DNA of 64,000 bases from Bacteroidales bacterium (GTDB lineage: Bacteria; Bacteroidota; Bacteroidia; Bacteroidales; F082): NCBI GenBank assembly GCA_016290215.1, contig JAEETH010000001.1, forward strand, positions 62,001 through 126,000. Reading direction: 5' to 3'. The position numbers and the translations under genes are program-made. Shown one piece after another: positions 51,083 through 59,383 of the stretch; positions within the stretch are counted from its first letter, which is position 1; each line of letters opens with the position of its first letter. The notes under the pieces are model-generated. The model was not told the DNA's origin. It did not search any database and saw only the letters and a program-made list of their open reading frames with translations.

Positions 51083-51427
51083 TACTTCTTTAAACCGCCT
51101 CCCATAGATTCCCGCTCTCGCACATTCCTCTGCTGGAATGACATGGGAGACTGGCTTTTACTTTTTACATGGTTCTTGCAGGCTCCAGAAAGCATGTCAT
51201 TCCTGCTTTGGGCTTTGCAGGCCTCAACAGGTATGTCATCCCTGCGGGGGCTGGTGGGCAAAGGCATGGGATCTATAGCTGTTGAGGCCGTCTTGAAAGG
51301 ATTTTGCTTCATTATTCCGCCTCCTATAGATTATTCCTAGCATCCCGCTGCCCATAGATTCCCTCCTGCCCACTTGCCAATGCAGGAATGACATGCGCAG
51401 CGGGGTTTTGACATGGGAGGCTGATTC
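51083..51427. repeat. Family C repeats, right part of C3 and unit C4
   Basis: 51085-51165 matches the right-hand end of other units ('CCGCCTCCCATAGATTCCCG', 'GGAATGACATGGGAG'). 51171-51427 is a nearly complete further unit ending at the stop of the macroglobulin gene. No gene is supported. Confidence 0.8.
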
Positions 51428-54400
51428 TTACTCTCCTACCCTAACCTTCATTCCATCCGAATATGCACTGAACTCAGGAGCATATTGGCACTGAATCAAG
51501 GCGTAGCCATTGTTGAGGTGGCCTTCCTTGGTCACGAACATGCTGTACTCCAGCTGATGCGTGCCCTTGGGCAGGAACTCGATGAAGAACTCCATGTCGG
51601 TGTCGGTGTTGCTCTGGTAGTAGCTCATACGGTCGTTGTACTCGTAGCGCGAGATTTGCTCAATGGGCTCGAAGCCAGCGGCACGGAGGTCCTTGACAAA
51701 GACAAAGCTCATATCCTGCTGGCTGGTAAAGGTGATCTTTACGGTAAGTTTGTCGCCAACCTTCAGCGTACGCTTCTCCGCAGGCACCAAGACCCTGCCC
51801 TTGTCGGTCACCGTCTCCACAAACAGTTCGCGCTTGATGGTGAAGCCCGATTCGTCGCTCTTCACCTCGTCAATCGGGACGAAATACTGGCGGAACAGGC
51901 CGCCCCACACAAGGTGGTTGGTCGGGTTGTTGACGGTGAGCTGACGCATGTCCTCGGTCACTTCGTTGGCATTCCAACGACGTTGGATGAAGCCCGTGCC
52001 GGCCACGCCACCTTCGGTGCTGACGGGCGTGTTGCCAAAGCGCAGGGTGACTTCCTTGCCTTCCTCGAACCAGTCGCTGCCGCGCATCAGCAGAGCATAG
52101 ATGGCATCGGCGGTGGAGGCCGAGTTCTCCCACATCGTGGTCTGCTTCTGGGTGAGCAGCCACACGCGCAACTCGTCGATAATCTCTTGGTTTTGGTCGA
52201 TTTCTGCAAAGGCGGCCATGATGTTGGCGTGGGTGGCGATGTGCGACTCAAACGCGAAGTATTTCTTCGGCCAGTACATGCCGATTTGCTCGTTCTTCTG
52301 AGCGGTTTCCTTGAAACTCTGAATCATCAACTTGGCGGTCTTTTCGTTGCCGTTGCGGTAAAGTACCAAGGCACCCTTCGAGCGTTGGTTGAAATTGAAC
52401 GAGGTCCACTCCTTGTCGAGGCTCTTGAGGTAATAGTCCTTGGCCTTAGCGAAGTCGCGGTCGGAGTTTTGCACCTCAAAGAAACTCAATGCATAGAGCT
52501 CGTTCAAAGTGCTGGAACCAATGGGCCAATCCTTGCCTTTGCTATGGGCTTTCATATAGCGGTAGGTCTCGGCCACTTCATATTCAAGGTAACGCACGGC
52601 CTTGTCGCAGATGCTTTGGGCGGTGTTTTGGTCGGACTTGCTCAACGTACTCCAAGCGCCCATCTTCTGCAATTTGCCGAAACCCGTGAGGATGTAGGTG
52701 CTGATGTACGGACTCTCAGGCATACCGTCCATCCAAGGCCAACCGCCATTGTATTTCTGCTTGTCCTTGATGAGTTTCAAGGCATTGGTCTGCTGGTTAC
52801 GAATGGTGTTCACTTCGAAGAGCGTGGCGATACGGCTGCGTTGCTCAGTCTCGCTCTTGGCCTCAAGCACCCATGGCGTCTCTTGCAGCATGATGGCCTT
52901 CAGGTCTTGGTCTTTTTCGAGTTGCGAGAGCAGAGCATCGGGGGTCTCAATCTGCCACTTCTTGATGTAGTTCAAGAGGTTCGGGGTGTGGTCAGCGATG
53001 TAGGACGAGAGCGTGTTGGCGTAGAACACGTAGAAGGCGGTCTCGGCGCGGTCGGCCTTGACGTTGGCTAAGTAAGGCAGAGCCTGCACGGCGTACCACA
53101 CGGGGTTGGTACTGAAGTTGAGCGTCAGGCTGTAGTCGCGCTCGTGGCTGTCGGGGTTGGCGATGGCTTCGAAGTCGAAGGTTTTTTCGGTCTCAGCCTT
53201 CACAGTGATGGGCAGGGTCTGCGTCATGAAGATTTCGCTGCTCAGCACAGGCAGGAGGTGCTGCTCGGCATCGCTGAATTGTCCTGCGTAAGCCGTGAAG
53301 CGGAAGGCCAAAAGGCTCAAATCATATTGACCCTTCACCTTCCAACGCACTTCCTTGCTACGACCGGGTTGGATAGTCTCCATCGGGATGGTACAGGTCC
53401 CTGAGCCCGTCGAAGGGCCGTCATTAATTATCAGATTCACAGGCTGCATCGTGCCCGCATCAAAGATTTCGAGTTTCGCCGTGGGCGTGACAGGCTCGTC
53501 GCCCGTGTTGATAACGTTGGCCACAAACCACAGTTCGTCGTTGTCGTACATGAAGCGCGGCATGTCGGCCATGATCATCACAGGCTTCGAGGAAGTGAAG
53601 GTGTATTCGTTTTGGCCTGTTTTGCGGTCTTTGGTGTAGGCCATCAGCATCAGGCGCCAGCGCGTGAGGGCGTCGGGCATAGTGAAGCTGAAGGTCGCGC
53701 TTCCGTCGGCGTTGGTGCGTAGCTGTGGGAAGAAGAAGGCCGTTTCGTTGAAGTTCTCGCGGAGGGTAGGTTCGGCGGATTCCTTAGAGGTTGCTATACT
53801 TCCTGTTTCGGAAGTAGCTTCTTGCTCTGCGATTTCTACCATTTCTTCTTCGCCGTCTGTTGCGAGAACTGCCCCTGAAACAGAATTCTTCTTTGCAACC
53901 ATAGGCACCTGGTAATCCATCGCAGCCGATTCTTCCACACACATATAAACATCATTTACCCTTCGGCTTCCTTTCCTCAATCCACGCCCACCGTATACAT
54001 ACCCATAATCGAAGAAAGGTGCATCGGAAGGCAGGCTGAAATTGAACAACTCGGCAACGTGGAAAAACTCCACAACGGTATTGGACGAGGTGAAGCAGTG
54101 GCCATCGGAATTGAAACTACGTCCAACCACACCTGAAGGCGACATGCTGAACCACCAATGATTGCGTTCAAATTCATCCAAAGAGGCATCATACATTCCT
54201 GTGAGCAAGGCGGCTTCCAACGGCTTGTCCTTATAGTCGCGGACGGTCACCTCCCAGGTCTCCTCGGCACCAGGACTGAGCTTGTCGCGCATGGTGGCGA
54301 GTTTCACATCCAAGTCGTAATTGTCAAAAGGCACGGAAATGTCTAAACGATCCTTGTTGAACGAGTTTTCTTTGACAAAGGCATAACGCCAGTTGAGACC

Positions 54401-57400
54401 TCCTCGGTCGTTTTCGGTCACCTTATAAGATAAAGTCTGCACGCTATTACTGACGGTGATTTTCTTATCCAAACGGATTTCGTCGCCATGGAGCAGCTGC
54501 ACCCAAATTTCCACATCCTTAGCCGAGCTGCCGATGCTGAGTTGGATTTCGTCGTCAGGATGGGCTGTCGACTTGTCTTGGTGCACCCATTCCATTGTGG
54601 TGAAAGGCAGCTTCTTGGAGTCGTTTTCAAACACGGTGAACTGTTGCGAAACCTTCGCCAAAGGGTCGTCCAAACTCACCAGTTCCACATAGTACTTTCC
54701 AGGTTCCAAAGCCTTGCCTTCGTAGAGCTTGGCCTTGTCGTCCACCATAACTTCATCCTGATAAACCAAGGTTCCTGAGCCCGTCGAAGGACCGGCTTGC
54801 TTGTCATAAAAGCTGTACTGTGGGAACAATCTAGCCAACTCCTCATCGCTCAGCACTTGCCTGTCAAGTTTTTCCGAATGTCCCATCGCCTCAAAGTAGT
54901 TGATTTTGGCAGCATCATCGTAGCGATAAATCTTCCTCGAGATGCGGCTCTTGGCGGGCTGCCAGCTGAGGTTGCTCACGGTGATTTGGTATTTGCCGAT
55001 TTCAGATTTTTCAACCTCCGAAGGTAAGTCTGTGCTGATGGCGATTTCGTTATAGCCCGCGCGGATGCTATAGGTGTCGACATGGGTCTCGCCTTGCTTG
55101 CTCGTGGCAGTCACCTCAATTTCGTAAGTGAACACAGGTTGCTTCTCAGGTGCGATGCTCAACGAAGGTTTCAGGTTGAAGGTGACGGCGAACTTGCCGT
55201 TCTCGTCGGTGCGGGCCTTGCCGTGAGTGATTTGTTCGTCCTCAACAGTCGGGTACCACCACCACCAGCAACGCCACGGGAAGGAGGTCTTGCGGACGAC
55301 GCGGTATGAGTATTCCACATCGTCCAAGCCGAATCCGGCGTAAGCTTTCACATCACCATGTACCGTAACTTCTTGGTTCAGTTTATATTGCTCTTTCGGA
55401 CGCTCGAAAGTCACCTCAAAAGTTGGGCGTTTGTATTCTTCCACACGGATGGTACTAGTGCCATGGCCGGAAATGAGATGGAACACGCCATTCAGGCGGT
55501 CGGTTGGAATGACAAACGAGCCGCTGAACGAGCCGTATTCATCAGTAGTGAACTGGGCAGAGCTGATTTCCTGCCAGTTGGCATCCTTGAAGGTCACCGT
55601 CTCGTTGTAGCCGTTCACCAATGTCTGTTCCTTGCCTTGATAGCGCTTCACGACGCCTTGGAAGTAGACGGTCTGCCCGGGACGATAGATGGCGCGGTCG
55701 GTGAAGAGCATGGTCGTATGATACACTCCATCGTTCCTGTTCGGTGATCCTATACTGAAATTGATGTCGGACAGCAAGACATCGTCGCCATTGCGGAGAT
55801 TGATGTAGAACGTGGTTATCTCTCTCTCTTTGCCAGTCATGACGGCTTTGCCGTTCTTGTCCGACTTCACCGTGTTTAAAACGATGGTCTTGTATTCGCG
55901 GGCTTTATAGTCCCATTCGCGGCGACAGAATTCCACAGTCACGCCTTCCACGGTTTTCCCCGTTTTGCGGTCCACCACCACAACGGTCATCTGCTCATAT
56001 TTTGAGTCGGTGATGTAGCCAAGGTTAGAAACTTGGAAACTAATTATCAAGGTTTTATCCTCACTCTTGATGTCTTGTTTAGTGGTGGCAGTCAGGTAGT
56101 AGATGCCTTCCTCCAAGGCAGGCAAGGCAATCAAGGTGCTGTGGTGACGGTAGTCGGTTTCAGGAGCTAAGATAAGTTCCTGTTCTGCAACAGCGGATTT
56201 CTTGTTCAGCGCTTCGAGCAGTTCTTCTTTCCTCAACCCTCCCAGTTTCTTCAGTTCCTTTTCGCTGACCTTCACGATTCTATAATAAGGTGCGGTCGTG
56301 TTCTTGTATTCCAACACGGCAGGAATGGCCTCGTTGGGCAATTGAACCGAGTTCAGCGTGATGTCGATTTGTGGCTCCTCGATGCGCTTGATGAGATTCT
56401 GGCAGTTCTTTGCTCCCTTCGATTTCGGGAACTTGGCGATGGCCTCTTCGCACAACGCCTTAGCTTTTTTGTAATTATCAAAATAGGCGCTGTCGCTGCT
56501 GTTGTTCTCCAACTGGTTCATCATGCTTCGCGCAATCAAGGAAGTGATTTCGGCGGAGAGCGGATTGTCTTTGTGCTGCGCCTTCAGGTCTTCCATCGCA
56601 GCCTGATATTGGGCATCTTTCCGCAAAATGGAGTTGACGAATCCAAAACGCTTGAAATCGTTGTAAATCAACACATCCTCGTTCTTTTCCTTGAGGTTGT
56701 AGGCGATGAGGTCTTGATAGATTTTCAAGCATTTGTTGAGCGGATTATCTGTCGTGCCCAAGTCGACTTTTACAAACTCATTGGCAGGCAGCCACCACTT
56801 GTCGGTGTCGCCCTCGGCTTGGTCGGCATCGGCTTGACCTTGGTAATAATTGGCCACGCGGTGGAACATAAACTCGAACAGAGAGGCCTCATATTCAATG
56901 TATTCCTCATTGTTGTTCTTGTTTTCGTACAAGGCCATAAAATCCTCGGTCTTGGCCTTTTTTAAGGCTTCGATGGGTTTCAGAGCCTCGTCATAGTGTT
57001 GGTTGATACGCGTTTTGAAGCTTTCCTTGTCCCAGTATTTCATCTCCACCTTCGAGAGGTCGCCATCAATGGGCAGGTTCTCGTTGATGCGCCACTCATT
57101 GTTGTCCAAATAAGCAGCGTATGCCTTTGCGATTTCCTCGTGCAGCAAGGCATCATGAACAACATCCAACTTCCCGACTTTCTCTTCAATGTATTGGATG
57201 AAGGCCTGTTCGGGGTCTTCTTCCACCGTTCGCTGCATGATGTTCTGCCGATAGAGCCAGGTCTTCAGCAGTTGGGTGGAGTTGTTGTCTTTTTCGGCTT
57301 GCTTTTCGATGGCAGCCAGCTCTTTTTCAGCTGATTCCGGCAAGTCTTTCTCAAGGTTTTCCTTTACTTTTTTCCACATAGTCTCGTAATTGTTTTTCGG

Positions 57401-57508
57401 TTTTTCAGGCGAATCAGGAGTGTTAGGGGTCTTGTTCGGCGATGCGAAAGCCAACAAACCGATGGCCACTAAGGCGACGGTTGCGATGATGATTCCGGTG
57501 CGTTTCAT
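51428..57508 (-). CDS. Alpha-2-macroglobulin family protein without thioester
   Basis: 2026 residues. The N-terminus MKRTGIIIATVALVAIGLLA is a signal or membrane anchor. Residues about 40-380 are helical and Lys/Glu-rich (Bacteroidota-specific). Macroglobulin MG domains follow ('YRPGQTVYFQGVVKRYQGK' near 600, 'YKRPTFEVTFERP'), then the central A2M domain ('FFPQLRTNADGSATFSFTMP') and the terpenoid-cyclase-like helical domain from about 1470. The thioester motif CxEQ should lie at 1487-1490 but reads R-A-E-T ('KADRAETAFYVFYAN'), so no covalent protease trap can form. Two family B copies are in frame (about residues 906 and 1364), each encoding GPSTGSGT. Likely an envelope protein guarding against proteases or supporting the cell wall; function inferred. 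Confidence 0.9.
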   Translation of the reverse strand: MKRTGIIIATVALVAIGLLAFASPNKTPNTPDSPEKPKNNYETMWKKVKENLEKDLPESAEKELAAIEKQAEKDNNSTQLLKTWLYRQNIMQRTVEEDPEQAFIQYIEEKVGKLDVVHDALLHEEIAKAYAAYLDNNEWRINENLPIDGDLSKVEMKYWDKESFKTRINQHYDEALKPIEALKKAKTEDFMALYENKNNNEEYIEYEASLFEFMFHRVANYYQGQADADQAEGDTDKWWLPANEFVKVDLGTTDNPLNKCLKIYQDLIAYNLKEKNEDVLIYNDFKRFGFVNSILRKDAQYQAAMEDLKAQHKDNPLSAEITSLIARSMMNQLENNSSDSAYFDNYKKAKALCEEAIAKFPKSKGAKNCQNLIKRIEEPQIDITLNSVQLPNEAIPAVLEYKNTTAPYYRIVKVSEKELKKLGGLRKEELLEALNKKSAVAEQELILAPETDYRHHSTLIALPALEEGIYYLTATTKQDIKSEDKTLIISFQVSNLGYITDSKYEQMTVVVVDRKTGKTVEGVTVEFCRREWDYKAREYKTIVLNTVKSDKNGKAVMTGKEREITTFYINLRNGDDVLLSDINFSIGSPNRNDGVYHTTMLFTDRAIYRPGQTVYFQGVVKRYQGKEQTLVNGYNETVTFKDANWQEISSAQFTTDEYGSFSGSFVIPTDRLNGVFHLISGHGTSTIRVEEYKRPTFEVTFERPKEQYKLNQEVTVHGDVKAYAGFGLDDVEYSYRVVRKTSFPWRCWWWWYPTVEDEQITHGKARTDENGKFAVTFNLKPSLSIAPEKQPVFTYEIEVTATSKQGETHVDTYSIRAGYNEIAISTDLPSEVEKSEIGKYQITVSNLSWQPAKSRISRKIYRYDDAAKINYFEAMGHSEKLDRQVLSDEELARLFPQYSFYDKQAGPSTGSGTLVYQDEVMVDDKAKLYEGKALEPGKYYVELVSLDDPLAKVSQQFTVFENDSKKLPFTTMEWVHQDKSTAHPDDEIQLSIGSSAKDVEIWVQLLHGDEIRLDKKITVSNSVQTLSYKVTENDRGGLNWRYAFVKENSFNKDRLDISVPFDNYDLDVKLATMRDKLSPGAEETWEVTVRDYKDKPLEAALLTGMYDASLDEFERNHWWFSMSPSGVVGRSFNSDGHCFTSSNTVVEFFHVAELFNFSLPSDAPFFDYGYVYGGRGLRKGSRRVNDVYMCVEESAAMDYQVPMVAKKNSVSGAVLATDGEEEMVEIAEQEATSETGSIATSKESAEPTLRENFNETAFFFPQLRTNADGSATFSFTMPDALTRWRLMLMAYTKDRKTGQNEYTFTSSKPVMIMADMPRFMYDNDELWFVANVINTGDEPVTPTAKLEIFDAGTMQPVNLIINDGPSTGSGTCTIPMETIQPGRSKEVRWKVKGQYDLSLLAFRFTAYAGQFSDAEQHLLPVLSSEIFMTQTLPITVKAETEKTFDFEAIANPDSHERDYSLTLNFSTNPVWYAVQALPYLANVKADRAETAFYVFYANTLSSYIADHTPNLLNYIKKWQIETPDALLSQLEKDQDLKAIMLQETPWVLEAKSETEQRSRIATLFEVNTIRNQQTNALKLIKDKQKYNGGWPWMDGMPESPYISTYILTGFGKLQKMGAWSTLSKSDQNTAQSICDKAVRYLEYEVAETYRYMKAHSKGKDWPIGSSTLNELYALSFFEVQNSDRDFAKAKDYYLKSLDKEWTSFNFNQRSKGALVLYRNGNEKTAKLMIQSFKETAQKNEQIGMYWPKKYFAFESHIATHANIMAAFAEIDQNQEIIDELRVWLLTQKQTTMWENSASTADAIYALLMRGSDWFEEGKEVTLRFGNTPVSTEGGVAGTGFIQRRWNANEVTEDMRQLTVNNPTNHLVWGGLFRQYFVPIDEVKSDESGFTIKRELFVETVTDKGRVLVPAEKRTLKVGDKLTVKITFTSQQDMSFVFVKDLRAAGFEPIEQISRYEYNDRMSYYQSNTDTDMEFFIEFLPKGTHQLEYSMFVTKEGHLNNGYALIQCQYAPEFSAYSDGMKVRVGE
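53396..53419 (-). repeat. Family B 24-bp element in macroglobulin CDS (GPSTGSGT)
   Basis: On the coding strand, GGCCCTTCGACGGGCTCAGG then GACC. Same reading frame as other exported-protein copies. Confidence 0.85.
54770..54793 (-). repeat. Family B 24-bp element in macroglobulin CDS (GPSTGSGT)
   Basis: On the coding strand, GGTCCTTCGACGGGCTCAGG then AACC; two changes from 53396-53419, same frame. Confidence 0.85.
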
Positions 57509-57543
57509 GGTTCAAGCGTTTACAAACAATAACGTAGATTCTG

Positions 57544-57551
57544 CAAATATC
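57544..57551 (-). promoter_or_regulatory. Weak -7-like box for macroglobulin gene
   Basis: GATATTTG on the minus strand, one mismatch from TAnnTTTG, 36 nt before the ATG. Confidence 0.35.
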
Positions 57552-57584
57552 GTGCATTTTTGGAGCCTTATCGAAAAAAAAGCG

Positions 57585-57592
57585 TATTTTTG
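57585..57592 (+). promoter_or_regulatory. -7 promoter box for PIN toxin-antitoxin pair
   Basis: TATTTTTG, 22 nt before ATG 57614. Confidence 0.65.
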
Positions 57593-57613
57593 CACACGAA
57601 AAAGTTATACATC

Positions 57614-57892
57614 ATGTGCACCTATAGTATTACACTAAGCGACACTCTCATTGAACAGGCACGTCCCGCCATCGGAGCCAATACCGACATCTCAAAATGG
57701 ATACAGCAACAGATGGAGACTATCCTGATTCGTCTCGCCACCGGTACGCATTGCAACTCAAAAGATGCTACAAATCAGTATGCACCTGATTTAGAGGCCA
57801 TTCTTGCGATGCCTTTGCTTGATAAAGAAGAGGTAGGTCTCAATGGCGAGTATGCACGGATGGACTACTTAGCAGAAAAGTACACCTTATGA
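57614..57892 (+). CDS. Antitoxin-like protein of PIN module
   Basis: 92 residues from ATG 57614 (MCTYSITLSDTLIEQARPAI). The N-terminal ~45 residues look like a ribbon-helix-helix or similar DNA-binding dimer ('YSITLSDTLIEQARPAIGA'); the rest is an acidic tail ('LDKEEVGLNGEYARMDYLAE') that could occupy the toxin active site. A longer frame from 57560 crosses the promoter box and is not used. Its stop overlaps the toxin start as ATGA. Together with the next gene this is a typical VapBC-like order. The exact antitoxin family is not recognised. Confidence 0.7.
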   Translation: MCTYSITLSDTLIEQARPAIGANTDISKWIQQQMETILIRLATGTHCNSKDATNQYAPDLEAILAMPLLDKEEVGLNGEYARMDYLAEKYTL

Positions 57893-58305
57893 CACACGTA
57901 TTTATCGACACCAATGTGTTGCTTGACGTGTTGCTCCATCGAGAACCGTTCGTCCATGATTCGGCACGCGTACTGAATAGTGGGTTCAAAGGTGAGATTG
58001 CGTTATATTCAACTCCACTTTCATTCTCCACATGCATGTTTGTGGCTCGCAAGATGTTGGGATATGCCAACGCTTTAGAAGCATTGAAGATATTAGAACA
58101 TCATATCAATGTCGCCACCATGGATTCAACACAACTCCATGAAGCTCTTTATGCTGTTGCTCCCGATTTCGAAGACATGCTTCAATATCATGCAGCACAA
58201 GCTTCGGGTTGCAGTCATATTGTGACCCGGAATGAGCGTCATTTTCCACAAGATGGAATCATTGTACTGTCTCCTACTGATTTTATGCAACTTTCACTTG
58301 AATAA
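57889..58305 (+). CDS. PIN-domain toxin (VapC-like ribonuclease)
   Basis: 138 residues, a complete PIN domain: first acidic residue in 'VFIDTNVLLDVLLHREPF', and C-terminal 'DFEDMLQYHAAQASGCSHIV' followed by 'TRNERHF', which carry the remaining acidic and N/R residues of the active site. VapC-type PIN toxins cut tRNA or rRNA. It overlaps the antitoxin gene by 4 nt. The prenyl synthase starts only 2 nt after its stop, so the three could share a transcript. Confidence 0.82.
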   Translation: MTHVFIDTNVLLDVLLHREPFVHDSARVLNSGFKGEIALYSTPLSFSTCMFVARKMLGYANALEALKILEHHINVATMDSTQLHEALYAVAPDFEDMLQYHAAQASGCSHIVTRNERHFPQDGIIVLSPTDFMQLSLE

Positions 58306-58307
58306 GT

Positions 58308-59147
58308 GTGAAAAATCTTAGCCACATTATATTTCCCATCGTCTCTGAGTTGACACAGTTCGAAGCCTTTTTCGAAAAGACTTTGAACGCCGAAACCAAG
58401 CCCATGGACAACATCATGCACTATGTGCTTGATTCAAGAGGCAAACGCTTACGACCCATTTTGGTGCTACTCGGCGCGAAGCTTTTCGGTGAAGTCAACG
58501 AGCAGACTTTGCGGGCAGCCACCTTCGTGGAAATGGTACACAACGCCACGCTCATCCACGACGATGTGGTGGACGACGACGACCAACGTCGCGGCCAAGC
58601 CTCGGTGAAGGCGCAATTCGGCAACCTGTCGGCGGTGTTGGCGGGCGACTACCTCTTAGCCAAAGCCATGCTGCTCCTCGCCCAACCCAACGACTATGCC
58701 ATCCTGCAAGAGATGCTCAGCACCACCGCCGCCATGAGCGAAGGGGAATTGATGCAGAGTACAAGGTCCCTGAGCCCGTCGAAGGGCCGGGACAAAAAGG
58801 TTGAATCTTCTATAGGTCGGCCCTTCGACAAGCTCAGGGACCTCGACTATTTGGACATCATCACTCGCAAAACCGCCATGTTGATGCGTTCCTGCTGCGC
58901 CTCAGGTGCCCTTTCGGTGAACGCTTCGCCGGAACATGTCCAACAAATCGCCGACTTCGGACTGAATTTCGGCATCCTCTTCCAGCTCCGCGACGACATC
59001 CTTGACACCGAAAATGTTGCGCAAGCCCAGGTCTTGCTACCCATTTATTATGAAAAGACCTTGAAAGCCTTGGAAGGCTTCCCTCCTTCGGAAATCGTCG
59101 AGGCGCTGCGTGATTTGGCTTCGTTTTGCGCTAATCGGGAAGTATAG
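58308..59147 (+). CDS. Polyprenyl diphosphate synthase with in-frame repeat insertion
   Basis: Trans-isoprenyl diphosphate synthase (quinone side chain type), 279 residues, GTG start. The first Asp-rich motif 'LIHDDVVDDDDQRRG' and second 'FQLRDDILD' are intact, as is 'DYLDIITRKTAMLMRSCCAS'. Residues 153-178 (RSLSPSKGRD...PFDKLRD) are coded by a 78-bp inverted pair of family B repeats (58765-58842), exactly 26 codons, placed before helix 'LDYLDIITRKTA'. After 'DDILD' the usual region with GKPxGxDLxEGKxTLP is not recognisable and the protein is shorter than the typical ~320 residues. Activity is therefore uncertain, although the frame is open throughout. Confidence 0.82.
   Translation: MKNLSHIIFPIVSELTQFEAFFEKTLNAETKPMDNIMHYVLDSRGKRLRPILVLLGAKLFGEVNEQTLRAATFVEMVHNATLIHDDVVDDDDQRRGQASVKAQFGNLSAVLAGDYLLAKAMLLLAQPNDYAILQEMLSTTAAMSEGELMQSTRSLSPSKGRDKKVESSIGRPFDKLRDLDYLDIITRKTAMLMRSCCASGALSVNASPEHVQQIADFGLNFGILFQLRDDILDTENVAQAQVLLPIYYEKTLKALEGFPPSEIVEALRDLASFCANREV
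58765..58842. repeat. Inverted pair of family B elements inside polyprenyl synthase
   Basis: GGTCCCTGAGC...GAAGGGCC at 58765-58788 and GGCCCTTCGAC...CTCAGGGACC at 58819-58842, 30 bp apart; total 78 bp, divisible by three, and no stop codon in the used frame. Confidence 0.9.
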
Positions 59148-59270
59148 ATTCACTTCGGGAATGGAATAATTGACTCGTTGTTATCGGCGGCTTGAAACAG
59201 TTGCAGATGAGAAATCGGTTTATGCCGCCGCTTGTAACTTTATGCTTCACACCATTCCCGTAGGGAACCT
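59146..59270. repeat. Family F hairpin element (copy F2)
   Basis: Outer arms near GATTCACTTCGGGAATGG and CCATTCCCGTAGGGAACC; inner arms CGGCGGCTTG and GCCGCCGCTTG around the loop. Same plan as 10536-10669. It fills the gap before hipB. Confidence 0.65.
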
Positions 59271-59313
59271 CCAAATAGTTTTTTTCATATTTCTAGCACC
59301 CATTCTCTAATTA

Positions 59314-59380
59314 ATTGTATCTTTGCCATCAAATATGATAATATTTCTTATTTGCTGTTTTATTAAATTAAAGATACAAT
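59314..59380 (+). promoter_or_regulatory. hipBA promoter with inverted-repeat operator candidate
   Basis: -7 box TATCTTTG at 59318-59325 lies inside ATTGTATCTTT (59314-59324), which is repeated inverted as AAAGATACAAT at 59370-59380, just before the ATG. A smaller palindrome AAATAT-GATA-ATATTT (59331-59346) lies between. Confidence 0.55.
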
Positions 59381-59383
59381 AAT

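Noticed and set aside
50002..51340. Small frames repeatedly encoding ASTGMSSLRRLVGK-type peptides
   Set aside because: Similar peptides come from copies of the family C DNA repeat, in this array and in the copy near 26300. They have no start signals and vary at both ends.
50171..51427. Possible CRISPR array
   Set aside because: Units are about 260 bp with no short repeat/spacer alternation and no cas genes nearby.
51485..53071. 528-codon + strand frame
   Set aside because: Antisense of the macroglobulin gene; no signal, no domain.
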